NCBI GenBank assembly: GCA_033439265.1
Contig: JAVTVX010000011.1
Location: 10,044,590 to 10,108,589 of the forward strand
Direction: 5' to 3'
DNA length: 64,000 nt
From: Dillenia suffruticosa
Taxonomy: Eukaryota; Streptophyta; Magnoliopsida; Dilleniales; Dilleniaceae
The translations under genes and the position numbers were made by a program. Within the stretch, counting starts at the first letter, position 1. Each line of letters opens with the position of its first letter. The notes below the pieces were generated by a model. That model was given only the letters and a program-made list of their open reading frames with translations, was not told where the DNA came from and did not search any database. This document shows positions 21,129-32,064 of this stretch, piece by piece.

Positions 21129-23255
21129 TATCGAAGTAGTCACTGTATTACAAATAATCAATTGCAAATATTATAGCATATATTAAAAAAAATATTTCTA
21201 ATATGGAAACAATTTTTGGGAACGATTGAAACATGGTATAACAAGGTCACAAAATAACTATTTGAATTTCATGGTGTAGGTAGGAAGAAAAGTAGGTGAA
21301 GATAACTAAATGAACCGAGTTGGGTGGCGACATTATCGAGTTATCAAATATAGATGGAGTATTTCAGCATTCATGGATTAACCAAACAAATCCCCAAATA
21401 TCGCAAAACAAACAAGCATGCATGTTATCATAAACTTGTCTTCAATTAGACTGCACCCGCGTAAAAAGCAGTACACCAATGTGTACGATCATCATCAAAT
21501 GATTTAAATATGGCTAAAGGGAAGGGAAGACAACCAAAAAGCAAACTTTGAGGGTAAGTTTACATTTACACAATTGTGAAATCGTAACGTTTAATTGTGA
21601 ATAAACCTTAAAATTTTGATTTAATTAGAAGGAAGTAGAATTTTTTTTCAAAAATTTTAAGTTATAAATAACACTTAATTTATAAAAATTTATAGGCATA
21701 TAACTTCAAATTGTTCCTTGAGGAATGGTTTATGCGTAATGGAACTCCCATGATAATTGGCTGTTATGAAACACAGTTTGGAAAGTGGCATATAATTGTT
21801 AGAAAATACTTCAAGGGATAAGTATGTGCTATTTAAGAAATTACCCCTTTAAAATGTACAAATCGGAGAGAGAGAGAGACTGAGACTGAGAGAGAGAGAG
21901 AGAGAGAGCATAGCAGGATATTGTAATTGTTGGTTGGAGGATGTGCTGATTTAAGGGTTACATAAAGGAGAGAAGTTAGTTATGACATGCTGATCCATGG
22001 TTAACCCAAGCAATGCATTCTATACTGTGGCTATGCAATAAAATGTGACAAAAAAATTATTAACTACAAAATTACTGTTGCTCAAGGATTTCGTTTGTCA
22101 TAAGCTATAGTATTTTCAATTTGTAGAGGCATGAAATAACATCATAAAGCACAATCTAAACAAAAGCAACACAAATATCAAAATATAAAATATGTGTTTT
22201 CATATAGTTGCTTAACATGGAAAAAAGTTAACCTAATGTTTTAGTGCAAAAAAATAGTTAATTCTGACATAAAGGTGAACTCCACGAATGATAGATAATA
22301 GTATTTAAATAATAAGTTACGGTTTGGATTAACAATCTGTATGAGTAGGGAGTATCAACTATTAGCCATAGCCCATGTCTAATTGGGATGATTGCTGCTT
22401 GCAACCAAAATTATGAGCCGAGTTAATATTACTTCCCCATTTACACTGACTATTACTCATGAACGGCATATACATTATGCAAATAATAAGCACCCCTTAA
22501 AAATTTAATTTATTTGAAAAAAATTTCAGTGTGCAGGTGGTCGAGAGAGAGAGAGAGAGGAGAGAGAGATTTGAAAGAAGGAAAGTATGACAGAGGGAAT
22601 AAGGACAAGGATTTGGAGGAAGGGAAAGGAAGTGAAGAAAAATATTTATAAAAAAGGAAAGAAAATGCTGAGGAGATGAGTAAGATAGCACTTTATTTTT
22701 CCTTTTTATTGTTGGCAAAATCCTAATATTTTTTCCTTTAAAAAATTATCTTTTGTCTTAAAAACTTAAATTTATAAGCAAATGTTGAGGAGATGAGTAT
22801 GAGAGATGCTTGTAATGGAGATGGGTGTTGAAACTTTGTACCAAAACAGTCTGGTATGGCACAAACAACAACCTAAGATTTATTTAATCTTTCAAGAGAT
22901 TTAAGACAATATTTATCATCTTTTATGTCAATTGGTATAGGATTGAAGAGGACCGGAAAGAGGTGTAGACTAAGAAGGCAAAATTTACTAAAACTAGATG
23001 TCAAGCACAGTAATCTCACTCCTCAAGAACAAATCTTGATTCATGAACTCTATTCCAAGTGGGAGAATATGTGAGATTTTCTAATTATTGTTTCGTATTT
23101 CTCTATACAGAAACAAAAGCTTATTGACCCAATCATAGTCCAGGGAAGCCAACACCATTTACTTATCGATAATCAAATATGCAATGCCAAGCACTCCATG
23201 GTTAAGAAATCCACTAATAATTTATGGTATCTACAGACCAGAGTAAAGCATGAAA
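21129..23255. other. Right flank of the CACTA genes up to the resuming gypsy element
   Basis: AT-rich, with (GA)n tracts at about 21868-21909 and 22539-22570. It should contain the transposase promoter and the right CACTA end, but neither CGACGG-type repeats nor a convincing TAGTG end is visible. CCAAGTGGGAGAATATGTGAG near 23055 resembles a copia purine tract and LTR start, so a small copia scrap may be present. Confidence 0.4.
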
Positions 23256-24990
23256 CTTCTATATCTACATAATAGATTTGGTGCAACCAAATTTCTTAAA
23301 TCTTTTGGACATAACAGGAGTATTACAACTATTTGGGGATGAGGTTCTTATTATTGAGATTTATAGAGGTTGTATTGTGAGCTTCCAAGGGCATAATTTT
23401 AGTATTGATTTGCTACCATTGAGTTGATAGATTCGGATGTAATTCTGGGCATGGATCGGTTATTAGTTAATTATGCACTAGTTGATTGTCACCGAAAGAT
23501 TGTTTGCATTTCACCACCAAGACAGTTGCAGATTTTCTTTATTGGTGATAGATTTTTCCAAGCCCCAGTTGTATCTTTAATTCCAGCGACTAGGATGCTA
23601 TCTAGTGGTTATCACAGATATTTAGCTTATGTCACTGAAGACAAGAAAGAGCAATCTCAATTATTTGACATACCAGAGGTTCAGGATTTCTCGGATATAT
23701 TTACAGATGATTTTCTCATATTACCACCAGTTAAAGAGACAGAGTTCACTATTGATGTGATGTCAGATACCATACCTATCTCCTTGGCTCTATATAGGAT
23801 GACACCAGCTGAATTGAAAGAATTGAAAACTCAATTACAAGAACTAGTGGACAAGGGATTTTTTGTCCAAGTATTTCTCCTTGTGGTGCACCAGTTTTAT
23901 TAGTAAAGAAGAAGGATAATTTCTTAAGGTTGTGTATTGATTACTGCAAACTATATCAAGTTACAATCAATAATAAATACCCCTTGCCGAGAATTAATGA
24001 TATGCTTGATCAGTTGAGAGTTGCGATAGTTTTCTTCAAACTGGATTTTGGATCCATCTATCATCATATTAGGGTCAGAGAGGAAAATATACCTAAAACG
24101 ATGTTTTACACTCGTTATGGTTACTATGAGTGCCCCAACAGTTTTTATGAATTTAATGAACCATACTTTCAAACTCTATTTGGATGACTTCATTGTGGTG
24201 TTTATTGATGATGTGTTGGTTTATTCCAAAGATAGGGTTCAACATGAATAACATCTCCACATTACTTTACAGACTTCGAGAATCGAGAAATTGTATGCCA
24301 AACTAAGTAAATATGAATTCTGGCTCAGTGAAATAACTTTTGTGAGTTATATTATCTCGGGAAGAGGACTTTCTACAGATCCGAAAACATTTGAAATAAT
24401 TGTTAACCGATCCCCACCTACTACAGTTATGGAGGTGTGTAACTTTCTGGATTTGGCAGGTTATTACCATAGATTTGTTAAAGATTTTCGATAGTTGCTC
24501 CTCTTACGAGATTGACTTGTAACAATATACCCTTCAGATGTGATGAATAATGTGAGACTAGTTTTTGGATTCTAAAAAATAAACTTGTATCGACTCCAGT
24601 ACTAACATTACCAATTAGTGAACAGGGATATGTGATCTTTAGTGATACATCTCAGACTGGTTTGAGTTGTGTACTTATGCAAGACAAAATGTGATAGCTT
24701 ATGCTTTTGGATAGTTGAAACGTCATCAAGAGAATTATCCTATGCATGATCTAGAGCTTCCAGCTACTATTTTTGCTTTGAAGATTTGGAGACACTACCT
24801 CTATAGTGAGCATTGTGAAATATTTACTAATCATCAGAGTTTCAAATACTTATTTACCTAAAAAGAGCTGAATTTAAGACAACGCAAATGACTTGAATTA
24901 ATAAAAGACTTTGATGTTACCATTTAGTGTTAACCCGGCAAGACAAATGTTGTAACAGATACCCTTAGCCGTAAATCAACTGTATCGGTA
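23256..24990 (+). pseudogene. Tekay-2 protease, reverse transcriptase and RNase H (decayed)
   Basis: A damaged protease motif FGATKF (normally D-S-G-A-T-H-S-F) sits at about 23277. IYRGCIVSFQGHNF (about 23360) and VILGMDRLLVNY (about 23440-23476) follow. The RT part has [11 protein letters not shown] (about 23790), [10 protein letters not shown] (about 23933), TRYGYYEC, then a loss of about nine residues with a frame change before [11 protein letters not shown] (about 24200), and GYYHRFVKDF (about 24462-24490). RNase H remnants are FSDTSQTGLSCVL-like text near 24640, the [21 protein letters not shown] block (about 24745-24806) and DTLSRKS (about 24960). Stops such as TAG in GXLKRHQ and TGA in RKXLEL remove activity. 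Confidence 0.88.
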
Positions 24991-26530
24991 GCAGTTCTAT
25001 GAGTAAGAGAACATTAGATGATAGTTGAGTTTAAGCAGTTGAGAATTGATGCTAAGGTTACTAGCTAGGGATCTCTTTTGGCTCGGTTTATGGTCCAACT
25101 GGTTCTATCTAATCATATTAAGGTAGCTCAGCAAACTGATGAGGTAGTAATTATGCTCAGAGAAGACATTCCTAATAGGGGAAGTCTGAATTCAATATAT
25201 CAATGAAACAATTAGATTTTGGGACAGGGTAGTAGTTCTGAAGGCTCATGGATTGCGGAGATTAATTTTTGAGGAAACACATAATTCAGCATTTTCTGTT
25301 CATCCAGAATCCACCAAGATGTATAGGGATTTACGTTAATCTATTTGGTGGCCCAGTATGAAGAGAGATATTACAAAGTTTGTTCGTAGATGCTTGACAT
25401 GTCAACAAGTGAAGCCTGAATACTAGAGATTTGGTGAATTACTTGAGCTACTCCCTATCCCTGAGTGAAAATTGGAGCATATTATCATGGATTTTGTCTC
25501 AATATTGCCAAAACTATGAGGGGATATGATGTCGTATGGGTTATAGTATATCATATCACCAAATCAAAACACTTTCTCCCAATTGAAGTAACTTATTCTA
25601 TGGAGAAATTAGCTAAACTTTATATTGATAAGACCGTGAGATTATACGGTATACCAGTATCCATTGTTTCTGATAGAGATACACGATTTGTTTCTTGATT
25701 TTGGCAAAGCATTTAGACCAGGTTGGGAATTGAACTTAATTTCTTCACAACATATCATCTTCAGTCAGACGATCAGTCAGAAAGAATTATATAAACTCTA
25801 GAGGATATATTGAGAGCTTGTGTTCTAGACCCCGTGGTTGTTGGGCTAAACATTTGATGTCAGTGAAATTTGCTTATAACAATAGCTAAGCATTGGTATG
25901 GCACCATTTGAAGCATTATATGGGAGAAAATATAGAGCCCCTCTTTATTGGAACAAAAAGGGAGAGAAATAGATACTTCAATCTGAGACAGGGCCTGGTT
26001 ATCTACAGTAAACCATAGAAAAGATTTAGATCATTCGAGAAAAGTTTAGAACAGCTCAATCTCACCAAAAGTGTTCAATTGATCAGAGATGCAGAGATTT
26101 GGAATTTGAGATAGGAGATAAAGTTTTCCTGAAAGTTTCTCCAATCAAAGGGATGATAAGACTTGGGAAGAAAAAGGGAAAGTTTATCCCTAGATTTATT
26201 GGTCCTTTTGACATTCTAGCAAGAGTCAGATTATCTACTTATGAGTTAGCTCTACCTCCAACATTTGAGGGAGTTCATCCTACCTTTCATGTTTCCATGT
26301 TGAGAAGGTATTTTCATGATCCTTCACATATGATCAGCTACGATCCACTCAAAATTGCTGAAGATTTAGCTTATGTCAAGCAGCCAGTCCAGATTTGAGA
26401 CTCTCATGAGCAGAACTTAAAGAACAAGACTATCAGATTGATAAAACTTTTATGGAGATGCCATACCTTGGAGGAGGCATCCTGGGAGTTACAACCATAA
26501 ATGAACAAGTGTTACCCATATCTTTTTAAG
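24991..26530 (+). pseudogene. Tekay-2 integrase and C-terminal tail (decayed)
   Basis: The zinc-binding part is at about 25260-25420 (HNSAFSVHPESTKMY, CLTCQQVK). The core holds VIVYHITKSKHFLP (about 25540), where the first catalytic Asp is replaced by Tyr, then SIVSDRDTRFVS (about 25656-25697) and SERII (about 25778). The C-terminal part from 26099 has DKVFLKVSPIKGM, PRFIGPFDIL and PTFHVSMLRRYFHDPSHM. After a stop following VKQPVQI (26398) the chromodomain-like tail goes on (TIRLIKL, EEASWEL) to about 26530, as in Tekay-1. Loss of the first Asp would by itself abolish strand transfer. Confidence 0.88.
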
Positions 26531-26558
26531 TAGGAGCAGTGATCCGGAGGACCGAATC

Positions 26559-26574
26559 TTTTAAGGGGGAAAGA
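26559..26574 (+). promoter_or_regulatory. Polypurine tract of Tekay-2
   Basis: TTTTAAGGGGGAAAGA lies directly before the 3' LTR start TGTAAGG, as needed for plus-strand priming. Confidence 0.88.
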
Positions 26575-28764
26575 TGTAAGGTCCCATTTCAAGAAATCAT
26601 TAAAATATGTATTCGCATTTTAATGAGCACATTTAGACTCCTTGTTTTGTACTGTGCTAAAATTCATTGAATTTTTATATGCAATACATGATTTAATTTT
26701 TATATTTATGGTTTTATGTATAGATTGTGTATATTAAAATTAGTATAGACTATAGAACATATTGGAAAATAAGGACAATTGGAATAAGGTAATAAGAGAA
26801 CCAAATTCGGGTTCATGGTGGGACCCACAAAATGAAATGGAAATGAATTTACCAAAAAAAAAAGAAAAAAGAAAAAAACACCATGGCACATCATCACCCA
26901 CCATATGCTACTCTTACCTTTGACATCTCACCATGTTTAGGGCCCCACATTCCACTTAGTTAGAGAGAGAGAGAGAGAAAGAGATTAAAATACAATCTTC
27001 CTTTTTCTAAAAGTCTATTTTCGGATTTCACCTTCTTTCTCCACAAACCTACCCTAAACTCCATTAAAACAACTACTTGAACTTAACATAAACCACTTCC
27101 ATCCATATATATGTTAACCCTAGCATTTGGAAAGCAAAAAAAAGTGTAAAACACCTATAAAATAAGCTAGAAATCCAAAAAAAGCTTTGATAGGAAAGGA
27201 AGGAAACTCAAATTTAAAATTACAAGTTTGAGGCAAGTAGTATATTTTTGTTGTTTCTTTGATACCTAATAGCCATGTTTAATATGTTTTTAGAATGTTT
27301 GTAGTATTTAAATAAGGATTGAATGAAAAATGAAAGGTAAAATCTCACTTTAGAACATCAAAAGATGGAAAAAAATCTAGATTTAACATTCTGGATAGTA
27401 TGACAATGCTCTATTGTTCATTGAATATATTTTTTTGCATAACTGTAAATTAAGTAGGATTTTCTTTCAAAAAACTAGACTTCCATAGTTTTAAAATGAC
27501 ATATGATTCAAAGAGTTTCGTGAAGAATTGAATTTTTGATAAATTTTTGAAATAGCATAATTTTTGCAAAAGAATGGCTCTATTTCATAGTATAACCATG
27601 TTTTGTTCTTTATTCAATATCTTTCTTTGCATAACTAAAAATCGAGTGAGGTTTTCTTCTGAAAAAACTAGATTTCTATAGATTTAAAATAACATATAAT
27701 TGGAAGAGTTTCAATGAGAAATGAAGTTTTAATGAATTTCCAAAATGATACGTTTTCTATAAAAACATTGCCTTGTTTCTGCCTATTTTTGTGCTAAATT
27801 TTGCCTCAATTGTTAACTGCCTTCTAGGCTAAATTAGGCTAACTTCTGAACAGAAACAGCCTATGTCTTATCTTTAAATGGTCATTAGAATCACCTCAAT
27901 CCGACATACGTAGAAGAGCTTATGTTAATTTTTTTATGACTGCGCAAGTTGTATTGTGAATTATGTATTGTCAGATTATTTAATGTAGCTTTCTTTGTGC
28001 AGTTGGAATTGAAACATGTTGTGAATATAAAAGTTGTAGCCCTAAGTCTTAATTTTGTGTAACAACTAGATACATCTCGATCCAAATATTGCAGCCCAAA
28101 ATATAACAATTTTATCAAAACTTGTTTGTGTTGGAAACTCATTGAAATAGATCATTGGATTGGTATAATTTGGTTGACTATGGAGATTGCATATTCGTGA
28201 TATTTGGTTATGAATTCTATGTAGTTTTTGTGATAAATTGGAATCTTTGTGATCATTACCTCATGTGAACATAAAGTAATATAAAGAGAAAGTAATACAA
28301 TAATGATTTCTCCAAAAACTTTGTAAAACCTGTGAGCGAAGCTGATGAAGTACAGTTAGCATATGAAGTTCCGAAAGCTTTGTGAAGCCTACGGGCAAAG
28401 TTTGAATAACTATAGATGTATCTCTTCTCTCTATGAGGGTGGAATTAGAAGCAAGTGAAGTATTTGATGTGTCTAATCTAAAAGGATCTAATTTCATTTA
28501 GGAATATCAAAATTTGCCTTACTCTTCGAGACTCTTATACACTAGCTTGGTTCAGTATTCTATTCTTTTTTTTAAATATCAAGTTCAAATTAGAACAAAT
28601 AATTTATTTTCTTTTAATATAAATTTCCTTCCATGTTATCACACACAAGGAGTGCGACTGTCGCGAGTCCAAACATCACATTTTAATTATGTTGGTTGTT
28701 TCTGCATTTGCATGTTTGTCTCCTTTTATTATGGAGTGTGACGCCTAGATAGCAGGTCGTTATA
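26575..28764 (+). repeat. Tekay-2 3' LTR
   Basis: The LTR is 2190 bp from TGTAAGGTCCC to ...CGTTATA. Its 3' part is colinear with 1-594 and 11742-12161. The end is TA where the 5' copy has CA. The five bases after it (TCTAG) would be the target duplication, whose partner is outside the window. It contains a short (GA)n tract near 26950-26982 and a 192-bp tandem duplication. It lacks the cassette shared by the other gypsy LTRs here. Confidence 0.88.
27435..27818. repeat. 192-bp tandem duplication inside the Tekay-2 LTR
   Basis: TTGCATAACT starts at 27435 and again at 27627. The following sequence (AAACTAGA..., TTAAAATRACATATRATT, GAGTTTC, GAATTTTT) repeats in order with moderate divergence. 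Window base 1 falls in the second unit of the 5' copy. Confidence 0.75.
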
Positions 28765-29990
28765 TCTAGACTTCAAGATGTTCAAGCTAGCATTGCACAA
28801 CCCCTTGTGGAAGGAAATAACTTTGAACTAAAACCTAGTCTTATTAGCATAGTACAAGCAAATCAATTCGGAAGAAAGACTATTGAAGATCTCAACAATC
28901 ATCTAAAGAATTTCTTGGAGATCTATGACACAATCAAACTGAATGGAGTAAGCCCTGATGCCATAAGGTTATGACTATTCCCTTTCTCTCTTAGGAGAAA
29001 GGAAGGCAAAGGTGTGGCTTAACTCATTCCCTCCTAATTATTTTACAAATTGGGAAAACTTGTCTCAAACATTTTTATCTAAATACTTTCCACCTGGAAA
29101 AACTACTAAATTACGTAATGATATTACTAGTTTTATACAATTTGATGGTGAATCTTTATATAGTACTTGGGAACATTTTAAAGATTTGATTAGAAAATTC
29201 TCACATCATTGTATATCTGACTAGTTGGTTTTGCAAACTTTTTATGGTGGTCTTTTACACTTTGTTATGATTACTATAGATACTGGGGTTAGGGGTATAT
29301 TCATGAGCAAGTCATATAACGAGGTATGTGCATTACGAGATAATATGGCTTCTAACTAATATGATTGGTCCAATGAGCATGCGACTCCTAGGTAGAAATC
29401 TGGTGTGCATAAAGTTCGTAATCTTACCATGCTTAGTACAAAAATTTGATTCATTAATTAATGCTATGAAAACAAATCAACTTAATGTTGTGATGAATCA
29501 ACTCACACGTCTTCTGAGTGTCCTCAAGTACATCAAGTGAACTATATTTCTAACCTTGATAGGTCTCAAAAATAACCCCTACTCAAACACATACAGTCCT
29601 GAGTGGAGAAACCATCCCAATTTTTCATGGAATCAAAGGGCACCAAAAAGGCCAAACAATCCACCAAGGTTTAATTCAAATCTGTAACCTCAACAAAGGG
29701 AAAATAAGGCATCATGGGAGTTGGCAATCGAATGATCGGTAACAGCAACAAATGAAAGGATTGAGAGGCTTGAAAATAAGATTGAATAATTAACTAACTC
29801 CTTTCATTCTCGTGTGCCAAGTAAACTATCAAGAGATACTAAGAAAAATCCTAGGGAGCAGGCTAAGGCAATCACATTGAGGAGCGAAAAAGAATTGTAG
29901 GAGAAGCAAATTAAATTAAGTAGGAAAGAGTAGAACAAGAAGCCGAGAAAGAGATCAACCTGCCCACCATGAGAAATCCAAGCCATCTAA
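28765..29990 (+). pseudogene. Athila/Tat-like Gag (decayed)
   Basis: The reading starts right after the Tekay-2 LTR with QASIAQPLVEGNNFELKP (about 28790), then FGRKTIEDLNNHLKNFLEI, NGVSPDAIRL (about 28940), KVWLNSFPPNYF (about 29010), FLSKYFPPGKTTKLRNDITS (about 29080) and YSTWEHFKDLIRKF. These follow the well-known Gag text of the Athila branch of gypsy elements. Later pieces are YSPEWRNHPNFSWN (about 29595) and AKAITLRSEKEL (about 29865). Stops occur after PDAIRL, after CISD and elsewhere. The call is from recognition of the family; the left part of this element and its 5' LTR are missing. Confidence 0.82.
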
Positions 29991-30012
29991 AACAAAACAA
30001 GGAAGTACTTCT

Positions 30013-30968
30013 TTGAATAAATATAAACCCCTTGTTCCATTCCCTAGTCATCTTTTATATGCTAATACAGAAAAACAATTTGAAAAGATTATAAAAATTT
30101 TTAAGAAACTGCATATTAATATTCCTCTTTTGGATGCGATCAAACATATGCTAAGTTATGGGAAGTTCCTAAAGGACATGATCTCTAACAAGAGGAAGTT
30201 CTCTGAAGTCTCGACGGTCAAGCTTATAGAGGAGTGTTCGATAATCTTACAAAGGAAGCTACCGCCGTATCCCTTGCATCATTAGTTCTACTGAATTTTC
30301 TGATGTTTTGTATGATTTGGGTGCTGGTGTCAATCTCATGCTATACAATGTGTTCTTAAAGTTAGGGTTATGGTATTGTCAACCAACTAACATTTCACTA
30401 CAATTAGCTGATAAAAGTATAAAATATTCAAAAGGAATTGTTGAGAATATATTAGTTAAATTTGATAAATTTATTTTTCTTATTGATTTTGTTGTTTTGG
30501 ATATAGATGATGCAGAGAGCACTTCTTTGAATTTAGGTGGATCTTTTTCTTTTCATTGCACATGCCTTGATTGATGTTTCTATTAGAAAGGTAATTTTGA
30601 GAGTCAATGAAGAAAAAATTGAGTTTGATGTTTTCTATCACATGAAAAATGTTGATAAACAAGAGGTTTTTAGGATTGATTACACTGAAAAGATTGCTAA
30701 ACATGATGTTAATGTCTTTTATTCAAGTGCCCCTATTGAAAATTGCATTGTCACTTCGTCGCATGTCAAACATGATTTTCTAGACAATGAATATGCTGCA
30801 TGTGCTATTTTGGGTGTGAATTTAAGTAAATTTAAAGCAAAGAGGTGGTTTCATGCAGGCAAAGGAAGGAAGTTGAAATTCAATAAGGTGGAGGAGAAGC
30901 AAGAGGCATCTGAGAATGCTCAAAATGATAAGGAAAGGATAAAAGCATGGCAAGGAGATTTAATCTAG
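30013..30968 (+). pseudogene. Athila/Tat-like protease joined to the integrase C-terminal region
   Basis: The linker text (PLVPFPSHLLYA, MLSYGKFLKDMISNKRK, LIEECSIILQRKLPP; 30040-30270) leads to the protease with YDLGAGVNLMLYNVF (about 30308-30352; the normal motif is D-L-G-A-S-x-N-L-M-P), LQLADKSIKYSKGIVENIL and FIFLIDFVVLDIDD. The next frame (30537-30968) carries the protease end (LRVNEEKIEFDVF). Then, without a stop, comes text like the integrase tail of the same family: GRKLKFNKVEEKQEASENAQ and KERIKAW, normally found in INT just before the phrase on HDK. RT, RNase H and the integrase core are absent between them. I read this as an internal deletion derivative. The junction lies near 30820-30860. 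Confidence 0.72.
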
Positions 30969-31094
30969 TCAAAGACTTTAAAGAAAACGCTTATTGAGAA
31001 GCAATCCAAGTTCATCAGCTTTATTAAGGAAGTTCTCTTTTCTTTCTTTTATTTCATTTATCATTCATCTTGCATATTAAGAACAATGCTTAGT

Positions 31095-31112
31095 TTAAGT
31101 GTGGGGGGAAGC
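31095..31112 (+). promoter_or_regulatory. G-rich purine tract after the Athila/Tat-like remnant
   Basis: TTAAGTGTGGGGGGAAGC closely follows the last coding piece. A TTTGGGGG-type tract at this place is a known mark of Athila/Tat elements. Whether an LTR follows is unclear. Confidence 0.6.
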
Positions 31113-32064
31113 ATTTATAGGCTACTAATTTTTTTTAAGGAATTTGAGTATTGATTTTTGCTTGATCCTTGAGAGTTTTGCTGAAATTTTTTCTTCCATG
31201 CCAACGAACTTTTTTTCAAGTTTTCTAGTCTTTGTATGTTACTTGTTTTGAATTGGGTTATATGAAGGATGATTGATCTTAGTGGTTATTAGGCACATGA
31301 TTAGTTATTCATCTTTTTATGGTTGATTTGAAAGATAGGTATGTAAAATTTGACACAAAATTTACCAAAGTAAGGTTTGAACTTTAAAGAACAATTCATT
31401 TTGCTATCATTTTTCTTATTGAGCATACATCACACATGGAATGATCATTCTAGAAGTTGTTTTGTTATACATTTTGAGACTACAATTTTTATTGTCATGC
31501 ACTAAATTGATTAAGATACCTATATTTACACACTTTTGGCTTTCGCAAAATAGGTGGTCTGTGGAGCTTTTGATTATTTGTCTGTGGTATGGTCTGTTAA
31601 TGTAGTCTATGTGTGAAGCTTTGTCTGATGCTTTAGTATGGTGATTAAAGTGTTAGAAGTGTAGTAGATGATGCATTGTGTGTGGTCTGATGCTATAGTA
31701 ACAACAATGTGTGTGTGCAACATAGTTTGCTGAAAATATGGCAATGTGTGCAGAATGCAATGCTGGACAGGGTTGGAAAAGTGAAAGTGAAGTGTCCATA
31801 GTGCAATGCTCGATTGATGATGCTAAGTGATGCTGGGTTAAACTGATGGTACGAAATGCAATGCAGTGTAGTATGTTGATGCAAGGATAATGGATAGGCT
31901 TTTTGAAAAAAAATGGCTGTATGAATCTAGTATGAATCAAATAGTGAAATGACAGTGAAATTGATGCAATTCAAAGATAAGTATTAGAATCAAAAATAAG
32001 AACCAAACGATCAGAATCCTTAGATAAGTATTAAAACTTTTGTCATTTTCAAAAAGGGAGAGAT
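31113..32064 (+). other. Non-coding stretch ending in a copia-type polypurine tract
   Basis: No conserved frame is seen. The left part resembles the untranslated tail of Athila-type elements. From about 31540 it becomes repetitive in TGATGC/GTGTG words. It ends in AAAAAGGGAGAGA (32051-32063) immediately before an LTR start, so the right part is likely the 3' internal end of a plus-strand SIRE-like copia element whose coding part is gone. Confidence 0.5.

Larger units (their letters stand above)
13116..22900 (-). mobile_element. CACTA (En/Spm) DNA transposon inserted in Tekay-2 gag; right end unclear
   Basis: The element holds two minus-strand genes: a TNP2-type transposase (21128-17465) and a Transposase_24-type gene (16305-13942). 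To their left is a subterminal region packed with CGACGG/CCGTCG motifs (13116-13690). The left end lies near 13116 or at the CACTA at 13293-13297; I could not decide. No matching TAGTG end with similar repeats is visible to the right; the gypsy protease resumes at about 23260. The right limit given here is therefore only approximate, and the element may be truncated. Confidence 0.75.
1..28764 (+). mobile_element. Tekay-2: Ty3/gypsy retrotransposon, nested host element, 5' end off window
   Basis: Parts in plus-strand order are: 5' LTR (1-594 and 11742-12161, split by another element), tRNA-iMet-type PBS at 12164, gag at 12303-13110 (split by a CACTA element), protease/RT/RNase H/integrase remnants at 23260-26530, a purine tract at 26559-26574 and the 3' LTR at 26575-28764. 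Window base 1 aligns with about 27693 in the 3' LTR, so roughly 1.1 kb of the 5' LTR lies outside. The lineage call (chromovirus, Tekay/Del-like) rests on the domain order, the integrase motifs and the C-terminal tail after the integrase; it is an inference from remembered families. Many stops and frameshifts make it inactive. Confidence 0.85.

Noticed and set aside
22242-22246. TAGTG as the right end of the CACTA element
   Set aside because: No CGACGG-type repeats precede it and no duplication matches the left border, so it is most likely a chance match.
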